This document shows positions 1-10,719 of a DNA stretch of 64,000 nucleotides, one piece after another (positions within the stretch are counted from its first letter, which is position 1; each line of letters starts with the position of its first letter). Origin of the DNA: Corynespora cassiicola (taxonomy: Eukaryota > Ascomycota > Dothideomycetes > Pleosporales > Corynesporascaceae); the NCBI GenBank assembly GCA_022059125.1, contig JAEUWY010000001.1:1240001-1304000 (forward strand), read 5' to 3'. Below the pieces are notes generated by a model, which worked only from the letters and a program-made list of their open reading frames with translations, searched no databases and was not told the DNA's origin. A program made the position numbers and the translations under genes.

Positions 1-2470
1 TCTCCCCCCCCTCTCTCTCTATATATAGACGTTGGCCAAGATGTTCGCCCTAATACTCGGGTTTTGGGTTATCCGGGTGAGCCTAGAGAACGTCTGCTAA
101 CGGTCGCATTTCGGCCCTCGGCTGCCATGGATACCGATGTTGGACTCGGACGAAAATAATCGCAAATCTACTCGCTATAACGACGTTTCTCGCTTCCTTA
201 AAGGTGAACCTTGTGTTTAGATGTTGTTAGATGGTTATGGCTTAGAGATTTGTAAAGCATAGAAGACAGAAGGCTGGTCTGAGCAGGTTTCTATAAGAAA
301 GGTCCTTGTTCCTAGAGGTGTTGATTCTGGGAAACATGATCAATATTTCTGCTTGGCAAACATCAATCGAGGACCAAATGACTTTCTAGAGCCTAGAGAA
401 ATAAAGAAATCAAGATGACTAGCGATTGCTTAGCAACTGCCACTGAGAAATAATGCATAAATGAAGAGTTCTCTGACATTATAACTATAGCTCCTTTAAA
501 AGCATACATTATGGGTTCTTAGAACGCAGAGATTATCTAAATTGAAAGTGTTCTTGCAGTTTTTTTTTTAAAAAAAAAAGACAGCGTGGCTGGGTGTCGA
601 GTCTCCGATTCTGAGCGCTATTCCGTCACGTGACCAATCGGGGCTCTCACCCCACAACCTTTTCTCAGTTTTTAGGGTATTCAAGACAGTCATAGATCAT
701 TTCAGAGATTGAAGACTACGTTAATTTACAGTTGCGAGTGCTGTGTCTTAATTATATTTGTTCCCAGGTGATGCCACGGAAGATCCTAATGATAAGACAC
801 TAGTATTGTATTTGTCACAGCTATCGTACTGTTCTTTATAATAGATATTAGAATACAAGGAGAAAATATACTGCTTTCTGTGCTAGGGAGTGGAGACATG
901 ATGCTTTTTTTTGTCTCTAGGGCATGGGACGCCTTTTTGTGCACTGGGTTTGTGGCCTGTAGCTATGGGGTGCTTCCTCCCTCGAGAGTGAGAGTTCAGT
1001 ACAACAAAATTCGACTATGTCATACCATGACTCGGAAAAGGGAGGTATAAGCACGAATGCATACTAATTAAGGTAAAATCCTAAAACAACTTCAGAGAAT
1101 TAATGATCATTATTTTTTCGTGAGTTCCGATATACTTTGAATCTAAGACTGCACCATGGGTCCGTAAGATACATGGTGGAGTGTACTGATTTGCTTCGTA
1201 CTAAGTTTTAAAGCCAATCTTGCTCATCTAAATTTCCTAAATTCGGAAGATGCAGCTCGGATTCTCTCGTATTCACGGTAGAAGCGGCTCTTGAAGAACC
1301 AAGCCTAAGCCCCTGGAACAGCGAGCCACATTATTCCCTCTAAACGTCTCAACTTCCATAACAACTGGTTAAGCCACAATGCCGACATCTTTCGGGGTTA
1401 TGCACCTATTGAGGTAGAATATCCGCGAAAAAAATAATTCAATAGTTCCACATGCTTTGTACTTCACGGCTCGTAGAGCGGACTGATGCTTGTCTGCATG
1501 CATGCGAGGTACTTAATATATTGTATCCGACTATGGAAACTTGAAAGGCTGATCCGAAAGTGGAGCCCCAGGGACTGGTGTGATATGGACTGCATGCCTC
1601 GGTATCCGAACAAGATGTGCGGGCGACAAAGTTCTGGACCCTATCTTTCCCTGCTCAGCAAGGTGTCGATGGTGTGCTGCTGTCAAGTGCGGAGAGTTGG
1701 CGTTCAAGGCTGGAGACGAATGTCGTCACCGGGAACTAAGACAAAAAAGACATAGTGCTGCGCGTCCTCCCCAGAGGCTCCTCCGATCCTTTGAACGTCT
1801 TCCGATCAGCTCTACATGGCTTTCGAGCATTCGCACTTCAAACTCGTAGAGTTTCTAGACTGGCAAACCCTCGCTTGCCCTCAGACCACTCTCGGCGGGA
1901 CCAGATGATGATCGCCGTCCGCAGGCTTCCGCGCCGAAGTTCCTAGCCACCAACATGCCGTGGACCCTTTGTACCCGCCACGCCATTGCCATGGCCTCAC
2001 GATCAGGTACACGGCAATCTATCATCCGCGATCAAGACGCCAGATCTCCGTTGAGCTTTATCAAGCTTGCACAAGGGATTTCTTGGATTGTCCTAAAACC
2101 TGGGGCAGCCCACACGCCAAGATCCAGCCAATTTACTGCAATCTAGGGCACAAATGACAGGCGTCTCACATGATGTTCGATAAATTATCGAATATTATCG
2201 AAGCCTCGCTTATGTATTCATCCGGACCGATTCAGGAAAGCCAGTCTCCTCCGCCCTGGGTACGAAACAACGACCCTTTTTCATTGACGCGGAGAACAGG
2301 CGGCGCGGCCTGGGATCAACTCCCAGCCCACCTAAGCGGACGGAAGAACCTTTCGGCGAGCTGTATCGGGGCTTCTGGCATGGTTCGCAGGCTACTCCGG
2401 TTGTTGACCTTGCCACTTGATAATGTAGAGTCCCTTTAATCACAGGCATTGATTCCGACCTTGCCCCGGC
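1..2470. other. AT-rich gene-poor stretch
   Basis: No convincing gene is visible. The first 1.48 kb has stops in every frame. Between 1486 and 2157 several overlapping open frames of 60-90 codons occur in all three plus frames; none has a recognisable domain, and none can be joined to another by good splice sites. This could be a decayed gene, but the sequence does not prove it. A pyrimidine/CT run and a short AT run sit at the extreme left end. Confidence 0.55.
560..579. repeat. T10-A10 perfect palindrome
   Basis: A run of ten T followed directly by ten A forms a perfect 20-bp inverted repeat in a region without genes. It could be a nucleosome-depleting poly(dA:dT) tract or just homopolymer slippage. 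Confidence 0.7.
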
Positions 2471-2480
2471 CATGAAAATG

Positions 2481-2540
2481 TATAAGTACCTTTGGCTTTC
2501 CTTTGGCTTTCCATGTGTCGCATCATTCTTCGTTGGCTAA
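2481..2540 (+). promoter_or_regulatory. Core promoter/leader of the GH7 gene
   Basis: A TATAAG box at 2481 is followed at 2491-2512 by two tandem copies of the 11-mer TTTGGCTTTCC. A GGCTAA word, the core recognised by XlnR/Xyr1-type cellulase regulators in other fungi, lies at 2535-2540, 11 nt before the start codon, so it is probably inside the leader. The TATA box and repeat are seen directly; regulator binding is inference. Confidence 0.4.
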
Positions 2541-2551
2541 TCTAATCTACG

Positions 2552-3858
2552 ATGGCCCCTTACACACTCATTATCGCGGCCCTTCTCGGCCTCGTCGCTG
2601 CCCAAACCCCCGGCAAGACCAAGGAGGTCCACCCAAAGGTCAAAACATGGAAGTGCTCCAAGGCTGGCTGTAAAGAGCTCAAGACTGCGCTGGTTTTGGA
2701 TTCTGCCGCGCATCCCATCTACCAAAAGAATAACACCGCCAAAAACTGCGGCAATTGGGGGAGCCCCGCCGATCCGACTGTCTGCCCCGATGAGGAGACT
2801 TGCGCGAAGAACTGCATCATGGAGGGCATTGAGAACTACGCCGACTATGGTGTGACGACCAAGGGATCGTCCATGACGCTCAACATGATGGGCAAGAATG
2901 GCGTTTCTAGCCCTCGTGTCTACCTTCTTGCTGAAAACGAGAAGAAGTATGAAGTGCTGAAGTTGACTGGCCAGGAGTTCACCTTCGATGTGGATGTCTC
3001 CAAGCTGCCTTGCGGCATGAACGGCGCTCTTTACCTCTCTGAGATGAAGGCAGACGGTGGACGGTCCAAGTTGAACCCCGCTGGTGCCACCTACGGAACC
3101 GGATACTGTGATGCCCAGTGCTTTGTCACGCCCTGGGTTGAGGGTGTTGTAAGTGATGTTGTAATTATGCTCCATTCCTTCGCTAATTTCACCAGGGAAA
3201 CATCAAGGGCGACGGCATCTGCTGCAACGAACTCGACATCTGGGAGGCCAACGCGCGCGCCACCCATCTTGCTCCCCACCCTTGCAATAAGCCAGGCCTC
3301 TACCGATGCTCGGGAGAGGAGTGCCAGTTCGAGGGTGTTTGCGACAAGAATGGTTGCGGCATGAACCCCTACAAGGTTGGCGACCAGAGCTACTACGGAC
3401 CTCAAGGCAGGAAGGTCGACACCACCAAGCCGTTCACCGTCGTCACCCAGTTCCCTGCCAAGGATGGCATTCTCCAGGAGGTAGTCCGCTACTACATCCA
3501 GAACGGAAACATCATCGAGAACGCTGCCATCAACGTTACCGGGCCCATCAACGACGATTACTGCGATGCGCACGGTGCTCGCAAGTTCATGGAACTCGGC
3601 GCCATGAAGGGTATGGGAGAGTCTATGTCGCGCGGTATGGTTCTCGCCATGTCCGTCTGGTGGGATGAGGGCGGCTTTATGCAGTGGCTCGACGGTTCAG
3701 CAGACGGCGCGGGCCCTTGCAACGCTACGGAGGGCGACCCCAAGGTCATTGTCACCAAGGAGGCAAAGCCTGCCGTTACCTTTAGCAACATTAAGTGGGG
3801 CGACATTGGCACGACTTTCAAGGCGAAGAACCAGAACCGATGGAACAGGTTGAACTAA
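2552..3858 (+). CDS. Secreted GH7 endoglucanase without CBM1
   Basis: Glycoside hydrolase family 7, most like endo-1,4-beta-glucanase I, which cuts internal bonds of cellulose outside the cell. Two exons (2552-3148, 3196-3858) around a 47-nt intron give 419 residues. A signal peptide (about 1-17, cleavage near AA|QT) precedes a cysteine-rich catalytic domain. The catalytic signature NELDIWEAN spans the splice-restored region, with Glu211 as nucleophile, Asp213 as helper and Glu216 as acid/base. The cysteine spacing around CDKNGCGMNPY is of the endoglucanase rather than the cellobiohydrolase type. The protein ends soon after the catalytic domain, so there is no linker and no cellulose-binding module. 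Endoglucanase versus cellobiohydrolase is inferred from motif style; family membership is near certain. Confidence 0.93.
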
Positions 3859-4399
3859 AACCTACGGGCCTAGACTAGAAACATTTCGCTTCGCCACTGT
3901 AAATATTTTTGGCGTCACGCAGTGCTACGCTACGCATGAGCAATGTAGATAATTTAGACGAAAATCAATGAGCCTTAGGCTGTAGTCTATTCCTTTGTCA
4001 TGGCTTCTCCAAGTCTCGCAAGCTTCGCTGTTTACGGAAATTTCTCCAACCTGTCCTCTCCAACTTTTTGCGATCGCAGGATCCCCGGCACGCACTCCGA
4101 TGCGACGGAGGCTGCCAAGCCAATGGATGCTTTCGTCTGATTGGTGGTAAGTCGGTCTCCCCGCAGCCGATGATTAGCCGGCAGTGGACCTTGGGTGCCC
4201 TCCCGAAGAATATCCATGGAGACACACGAGGAGAAGGGTTCGTCAGCTGACGATGGAGTCAAAGGCCGTGGCACTACCTGTTTTATAAACCTCATAGCTA
4301 CGAGTGCGATATGCGTTGAAGTCGACTCCTCGCGAACATCTTCGTTCAAGACGCTAGTCGCTGTCCTTCCGCCTCATATCGAGTCGCTCAATAGGCGAA
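3859..4399. other. Intergenic, GH7 3' to MFS 5'
   Basis: This 541-bp stretch lies between two plus-strand genes. It should hold the GH7 3' end and the transporter promoter. Small open frames here overlap each other and show no domain. Confidence 0.6.
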
Positions 4400-6343
4400 A
4401 TGACGTCTACCGTCACGACCACGGAGACTACACCAGTCACTACGAGCCCGCCATCGCATTCAGCGTCTCAAGAGAACATCGAGCTCCAGCCAATTGCCGG
4501 CGCAGTGACCCGGGGCCAATCCCGCCTGTCCGACCATGGATCAAAGAACATTGATCCTCCAGAGTTTCTGCCACAGCCCTCCACGACCGTGTCGGTAGTC
4601 GAAAGATGGAACTTCCCGAGAATAAACATCTTTCGTGTGGCTGCGACCTTGTTCTCGTTCGTGATTATGGGAGCAAATGATGCAGCCTACGGTGTAAGTC
4701 TCGCCCCCATTGGGACACAAAGCAACTACTAACTGTGTAGGCTATTATCCCTTACCTTGAAGAATACTACAACCTCTCGTACGTTATAGTATCGCTTGTT
4801 TTTCTGTCCCCACTCGGCGGCTACGTGGGCGCTGCGTTACTCAACAACTGGATCCATATTCGGTTCGGACAGCGCGGAGTCGCATTCCTTGGACCGTTTT
4901 GCCATGTCGTCGCGTACCTGGTGATCTGCCTGCATCCACCCTACCCAGTTCTCGTGGTAGTATTCATCATCGCGGGGTTCGGAAATGGGCTCGAAGATGC
5001 GGCGTGGAATGCATGGGCTGGAAACATGGCCAACTCGAATGAAGTTCTCGGCTTCTTGCACGGATTCTACGGCCTTGGAGCCCTGCTGAGTCCGCTGATT
5101 GCGACTACGCTGATTACCACCTCGGGATGGCAGTGGTTCGAGTTCTACTATATTATGGTACGTCCTTTTGTTTCCAATTGATGGAGGGGTCTGTGCTAAC
5201 TGTTTAGCTTGGTGGTTCCGCCATCGAGCTCGTGGCCAATCTCTGGGCCTTTTGGCCTGTGTCTGGAAAAGCTTACAGGGAGAAGAACCCTCGAGCTGCC
5301 GCCTCCAATGAAAGTAGGCTCAAGGAAGCCCTTAAGAGTCGCGTTACATGGCTAGCGAGCATCTTCTTGCTTGCTTATGTTGGTGCTGAGGTTGCCCTCG
5401 GTGGCTGGATTGTCACTTTCATGCGACGTGAACGTGCTGGTGGAGACTTTGAATCTGGAATGGTCGCCACTGGCTTCTGGACTGGTATCACATTGGGGCG
5501 AGTGGTTCTTGGCTTCTTGACTCCAAGACTGGGAGAGAAGTTTGCTGTAATGGTGAGTAATATATCCAGGAACATTGAGTCCATACTAATGTTTCAGCTC
5601 TACCTTGTACTCGCAATAATCTCCCAGCTTGTCTTCTGGCTAGCTCCGTCTTTCCACGTCTCAGCCGTCGCCGTATCTCTCCAGGGTTTCTTCCTTGGAC
5701 CCCTTTTCCCTGCTGTCGTTGTAGCCGCCACGAAAATTCTCCCTTCATACCTCCACGTTTCAGCAATTGGCTTTGCTGCGGCTTTTGGCGGTGGAGGAGG
5801 TGCAGTCCTGCCCTTCGCTATCGGTTCCCTCGCACAGGCCAAGGGAGTCACTATTCTTCAGCCAGTCATTCTTGCCGTTCTTGTTGTCCTCCTGCTTATC
5901 TGGATTTGCTTCCCTGTTCTCAAGAAGCAAAATGTTACAGGCCACGACAGTGTGCCAGCGGCACAGCTCGACTTGGATAGGCAGTGGATGAACATTGATT
6001 TTGACCTGGTCGAAGTCGGGAAAAGGACTTTAGGAAAAGCTAGGCGAGGGTAGGCAGGTAGTCTCTGCATTTCCATGTCATTCGCACACTGACAGATTGA
6101 ATCAGAACTCCTGAATCTTCTACTTGGACAGGTGTCCGGAAACGCGTCCACGAGAGAAGAGAGGCGAGAGCCGAAAGAAAATGGATCCATAAGGAGATTA
6201 GAAAGATGAACAGAGAGCGCGATATGCCTGCTTTTCATATATTGGATGGAGTAGATCCCGACTCGGAAGCGCCGCCGCCGTATAACAACGTTCGGTCCCA
6301 GAGGGTATATTCGTTGGACGAAAGGGTCGTTTTTGGATTTTAA
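4400..6343 (+). CDS. MFS transporter (BSC6-like) with PPPY tail
   Basis: Major facilitator superfamily permease of the plasma or an internal membrane; substrate unknown. Five exons: 4400-4693, 4741-5157, 5208-5552, 5598-6049 and 6106-6343, giving 581 residues. The first three introns have canonical GT donors and CTAAC/CTAAT branch sites. A hydrophilic N-terminus of about 75 residues precedes roughly 11-12 hydrophobic segments. The fourth intron (GTAGGC...CAG, 56 nt) is my inference: without it the frame stops at 6053 after 503 residues. With it the frame continues for a charged basic tail, then SEAPPPYNNV with PPPY at about 559-562, and stops at 6341-6343. PPxY motifs bind WW domains of Rsp5/HulA-type ubiquitin ligases. 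The family is clear; the last exon is likely but unproven. Confidence 0.82.
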
Positions 6344-7090
6344 TAAGCTTTGGTACAATTCATCACAGCGAGGACAAAATAACTTACGGTTTATATCTCT
6401 CACATTTGGTGTCATTGATTCTCTGTTTTGTTAAACATGCTCTCGAATTTCTTCGTTCCATGCCGATCTTTACTGAGCTAATAAGTGGGTCTCTCGGACT
6501 AGGGCGGGACAGCGGATTACCGAGATCACGAAAAGCGATAGAACACACTGCCACAGGGAAAAACTCGCATTCCACGAACACAAGCCTCATCTCAGGTAAT
6601 AAATGAAGAAGATCAGGTTTTGATTTTTAAGAGCTCCCTTTCGTCAAATAATATGTAAATATCCAAAGGACCGTTGATGGAACTTGATCTTACCGGACTG
6701 GAAAGCCCCATCAACTCCGTTCAATTCGAGAGGGATTAAGCCAACAGTAGGCCAAGTCGCACAATGTGCCCTAGGATGGCCTATCTGTACAGCTATTGGA
6801 TTGGTTTACGGCAGCCAGCCTTACTCCCCAGATGCACGATGACGGACATAGGGCGTAAGACAAGGCCGGGCTAAGGCGCTACGCGGATCAGGCGTTCACC
6901 GCAAAGCTTGACTCGGGCTCCCGATGGCGAAGTGCAAGAGTCGGGCACTCGGTATACCAAGGATCCTTTGCGACTATAAATTATACAAAAGGCACTCTAT
7001 GACCGCAGTTGAATTCCATAGTCAAGTCGAATCATCACAGAATCCTCATCGATTATTCCCAATAACGAAACTGCTTCACGACCCATCGCC
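6344..7090. other. Intergenic, MFS to ALDH
   Basis: About 750 bp with no supportable gene. Small frames on both strands show no domain. The segment just before 7091 should be the promoter and leader of the aldehyde dehydrogenase. Confidence 0.6.
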
Positions 7091-8719
7091 ATGGTATTCG
7101 TTACATCCCACAAGTCCCCCGACGAGCTACCCGTAGTCCCCATATGGATAAACGGTGAACCACAACCCATCGACTCCGAAAACCTCTTTCCTGTCGTTTC
7201 CTCCGTGCAAGACAAGCCCGTCCACTACGCCGTTTCCGCCTCGCCAGCCTCTGCAACAAAAGCCTGCGACTCCGCAGCCACTGCATTTAAATCATGGCGC
7301 AAGACTGCACCTGCGCACCGAAGAGCTCTCCTTCTCAAGGCAGCAGACATCTTGGAACAGCGCGCGCAAGAGATCGCGAAATGGCAGTGCGCCGAGACGA
7401 GCTGTCCGAAGGAGTTTGCTGGTTTCAATGTTAAGATGGGGCCGCAGTATGTGCGAGAGGTTGCTGCTGCGACGAGTGAGCTGCGAGGGACGGTGCCGCA
7501 AAATAACATGGCACCTAATGGGGAGGAGATGGGCGGACTTACGGTTGTTGTCAGGGAGCCAGTGGGCGTGGTGTTGATCATTCCCCCGTAAGTATGCCCC
7601 TCGATGTATATACAAGGGCTAACTTGGTGAAGATGGAATGGTGCCGTGATTTTGCCTAGCCGTGCAATCAGTATGGCGCTTGCCGCTGGCTGTACGATAG
7701 TGCTGAAAGCTTCAGAGCTTTGTCCACAGACACATGGCTTACTCGTTGAATGTTTCGAAGAGGCAGGAATTCCGAAGGGAGTGATAAATATCATTCAGAC
7801 CAAGCGTGACGATGCTGCAGCTGTCACAGAGGCAGTCATATCGCACAAAGCCGTCCGAAAAGTCGATTTCATCGGCAGCAGAGCGGTGGGCAGCAAAATT
7901 GGTCAAGTTTGTGCCAAATATCTGAAACCTATTCTCATGGAACTAGGTGGAAAGGGGCCAGCTCTGATCCTTGAGGACGCCGATCTGCCAAAGGCGGCCA
8001 TGATGTGCGCCATGGGCGGTAAGTTTCGGAAAGAGTTCACATCGAATTGAGCTGACACGCCATAGCCATCCTCGACCATGGCCAGATCTGCTTCTCAACC
8101 GAGCGCATCATCGTTCACAAGAATGTCTACGACAAGTTCATTCAGATCCTGACGGGCGCCTTCTCCAAGATTCCCACTGCAGGCGATGCTGTGACTAAGC
8201 AATCGGCGACACATGCATACGATGTCCTGGTCGATGCGCAAGAAAAAGGCGGCAAATTTCTCGTAGGCGGACCGGAATATATTACAGAGACAAGCCTCAA
8301 ACCGACACTCGTCACTAACATCTCCCGCGATGCGCAAATCTTCGACGATGAGACATTCGGGCCGTCCGCCTCTGTGTACATGGCTGAGGATGATGATGAC
8401 GCCATAGCGATTGCGAACGATTCATCGTACGGTTTGAATGCAGCTGTTCACAGTTCGAGCTGGGAGCATGCATACGACGTAGGAAAGCAGCTGGAATACG
8501 GGCAGGTGCATATCAATAGCCTCACCACTATGGACTCGCGTAAGTCAGCACGATGTTCTCAAGTGTCGTGTCTAATGTTTAATAGCAAACCAACCGATAC
8601 GTGGTGTCAAAGGGTCCGGTTGGGGCCAGTCGAATTCCATATGGGGTATCCATGAGTTTAGCATCGAGAAGACGCTGGCTTTTCACTCATCGGCCTTTAA
8701 TCCTTTAGCTGGCCATTGA
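7091..8719 (+). CDS. NAD(P)+-dependent aldehyde dehydrogenase, salicylaldehyde/vanillin-type
   Basis: Oxidises an aldehyde to the acid. Four exons (7091-7587, 7633-8018, 8066-8539, 8586-8719) give 496 residues, the usual ALDH length. The coenzyme-binding part contains the PWNGA stretch, which is rebuilt across intron 1. MELGGKGP supplies the general base Glu269, and HGQICFSTER the catalytic Cys303. The last exon restores the conserved C-terminal run GVKGSGWGQSN before the stop; reading through intron 3 instead gives an unrelated tail. Overall wording, especially the DHGQICFSTERIIV region, resembles fungal and bacterial salicylaldehyde/vanillin dehydrogenases, so an aromatic aldehyde is the likely substrate, by inference. 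No PTS1 is present (ends AGH). Neighbours are a transporter and an epoxide-hydrolase-like enzyme. Confidence 0.9.
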
Positions 8720-8971
8720 TTAAATCTACTATGGTTTGGTTTCTTTTCCTTTTTGCATCTGCGGATATATTGGACGCATACCTTTTTTTTTGAAGAAATG
8801 ATTTAGGCACATAATCTAGTGTTTGTTACTGTGACCAAGAACGGGTGATATAGAGTTCTAAGAATATTGGATAGATTTTTGTTCGTCCTTATCCACATCC
8901 TACTGCTTTCATGAAGTTCCGTATTTCCAAACCACATATCATTCAATATCATAGCCATGTAACAGGTTATA

Positions 8972-9991
8972 TCAAAACGTGCTCTTCAACCAATTATCTA
9001 TGACCTTGTTTGTCTCTGTTGGCTTTTCAAGTTGCACCCAGTGACCTGCATCAATTGTCTCAAAAGTCAAATTCTTCACGAATTTTTTCTGGTTTTCCCC
9101 GAGTTTCGGCGTGGTGGAGGGTGAGCAAGTAGCATCGTAGGTCGAATCAATGAACAAGACGGGGAATTCCAGTACGCCGTTATTTTTCTCGCTCTTCGCA
9201 TACTCTGCGTTGGTGGCGTGGTTCAGGTAGTACGCATTAGCAGGGGCAAATCCGTTCTTCTTGCTGTGTCCCAAAAGATTATTATACAGCGATTCGTCGA
9301 GAAGCGTGTCTTCAAGTGGGATATCGGGCACTTTCTCGGGGTGTCCACCGAACCAGCCACCTACTCGGAAAGTGTTGCTTGTCACGGACGGCTTTCCGAA
9401 AGTGCTAGGATCGGCCTTGGAGTACATGTGCTTTAGAACGATGGGGTAATTCTCGTCAAACACCTTCGCGGTCTCCTCTGGATGACGTTCGTGGTACTTC
9501 ATGTATTCCCACTGACCCCACTCGTATTCGTCCTCGGGGTAGAGATCGCGGTTGACCAACGACACCAGATTTTCAAATCCAAGCTCAGCCGATCGATAAG
9601 GAACCGAAATCAAGACAAGCCTAATAAAAAGTTCGGGGTGGTGAGCTGCAAGTGCATTGGCGACTCCACAGCCCCAGTCGTGGGCGATCCAAATGGCTTT
9701 CGTAATGCCCAGCTTTTCTGCGAACTCGACCAACTCTGGTACGAGAACCTGCAAAGCATATGATTCCTTCGATTTCGGTGCAGAAGATTCGCCATACCCG
9801 CGCATATCAGGGGTGATGACGCGGTACTTGGATTGCGCACAGAAATATGAGCTTTGATGCTTCCAGGTCTCCGCGATTCCAGGCCAGCCGTGAAGAAATA
9901 CGAGAGGAACACCAGTTTTTGAGCCTCCCTCATAGTAACGGAACTTTTGGCCGTTTTTAAGGGCAACATCGTGAGCGCTCTGATTTTCCAT
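8972..9991 (-). CDS. Alpha/beta hydrolase, epoxide-hydrolase-like
   Basis: Single-exon gene of 339 residues, convergent with the aldehyde dehydrogenase. HGWPG (about 34-38) is the HGxP oxyanion-hole motif typical of soluble epoxide hydrolases. HDWGCG places the nucleophile at Asp105, an aspartate rather than serine, as in epoxide hydrolases and haloalkane dehalogenases. A late DSTYDATC segment probably carries the acid, and DAGHWVQLE the catalytic histidine. A lid region rich in Tyr and Trp lies between. There is no signal peptide, so it is cytosolic. Epoxide hydration is inferred from the HGxP plus Asp combination; a dehalogenase is the main alternative. Confidence 0.82.
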   Translation of the reverse strand: MENQSAHDVALKNGQKFRYYEGGSKTGVPLVFLHGWPGIAETWKHQSSYFCAQSKYRVITPDMRGYGESSAPKSKESYALQVLVPELVEFAEKLGITKAIWIAHDWGCGVANALAAHHPELFIRLVLISVPYRSAELGFENLVSLVNRDLYPEDEYEWGQWEYMKYHERHPEETAKVFDENYPIVLKHMYSKADPSTFGKPSVTSNTFRVGGWFGGHPEKVPDIPLEDTLLDESLYNNLLGHSKKNGFAPANAYYLNHATNAEYAKSEKNNGVLEFPVLFIDSTYDATCSPSTTPKLGENQKKFVKNLTFETIDAGHWVQLEKPTETNKVIDNWLKSTF

Positions 9992-10719
9992 TGTGGCGAC
10001 TTAGGATGTTAATGGGCCTTTATGTGTAGCTTTGGAGGCGATATTCGCAAAGCAATAACGTTAAATTGGCCGGGTGACTGTGTTTAAATACATGACTATG
10101 AATCAGACTGGTGCACGTAATGGATCTGGCCCGGCTTTACTTCATCCGGTTTTATTACATTAGTAATGAATGACCATCAGGGCGCCAAATCATAGACAAT
10201 GGCGATCAGTAAGGTTTGTTCACATGCATTAACCTGGTGGAGGGACATTGTTAACCGAGGTTACATACTCGTAGTATTCACTCATATCATGAAAATGCGG
10301 CCCCGAGTTTTCTTTAAGCCCATGAAAACAGGGGTACACTTACTCGGGGATGGCTGATGAAATCTTATAAAGTGGGGATATCGACATCGTTAGATTATAA
10401 ATCCAAAATGGTCTCATCGGACTTAAGCGGTTCCATGAGGTTCCGATTGTGAGTTTTGGGAGAATCTGAAAGTATTCGCGCTTGATCAACTCGACAGGCA
10501 GCGTCTTGAAACTCAGTTTAATATTTAACATGACACTTAAGTCTCTGATTTCTAAGCTGTTAGGAACCTCTATGTATGCTAGTTTGGTCTTAAACTAAGA
10601 TAATTCTATACAGACAATGCTATAGAAGCTTATTAATACTGATGAGTAACCCTTTTACTGTTGGGGGGAGGGGGTTGGGCATATGCTGGCATAGTCCTAG
10701 TGCTGAAATTACATTCGAT
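9992..10719. other. Intergenic, AT-rich
   Basis: About 730 bp between the start of the epoxide-hydrolase-like gene and the stop of the HET gene. It should contain the hydrolase promoter next to 9991. Nothing else is recognised. Confidence 0.55.

Noticed and set aside
2537..3573. Long minus-strand open frames (212 and 160 codons) across the GH7 gene
   Set aside because: They are antisense to clear GH7 exons and arise from codon composition; no domain is visible.
5858..6415. Minus-strand frame of 185 codons over the MFS 3' end
   Set aside because: Antisense to the last MFS exons; its peptide has no recognisable domain.
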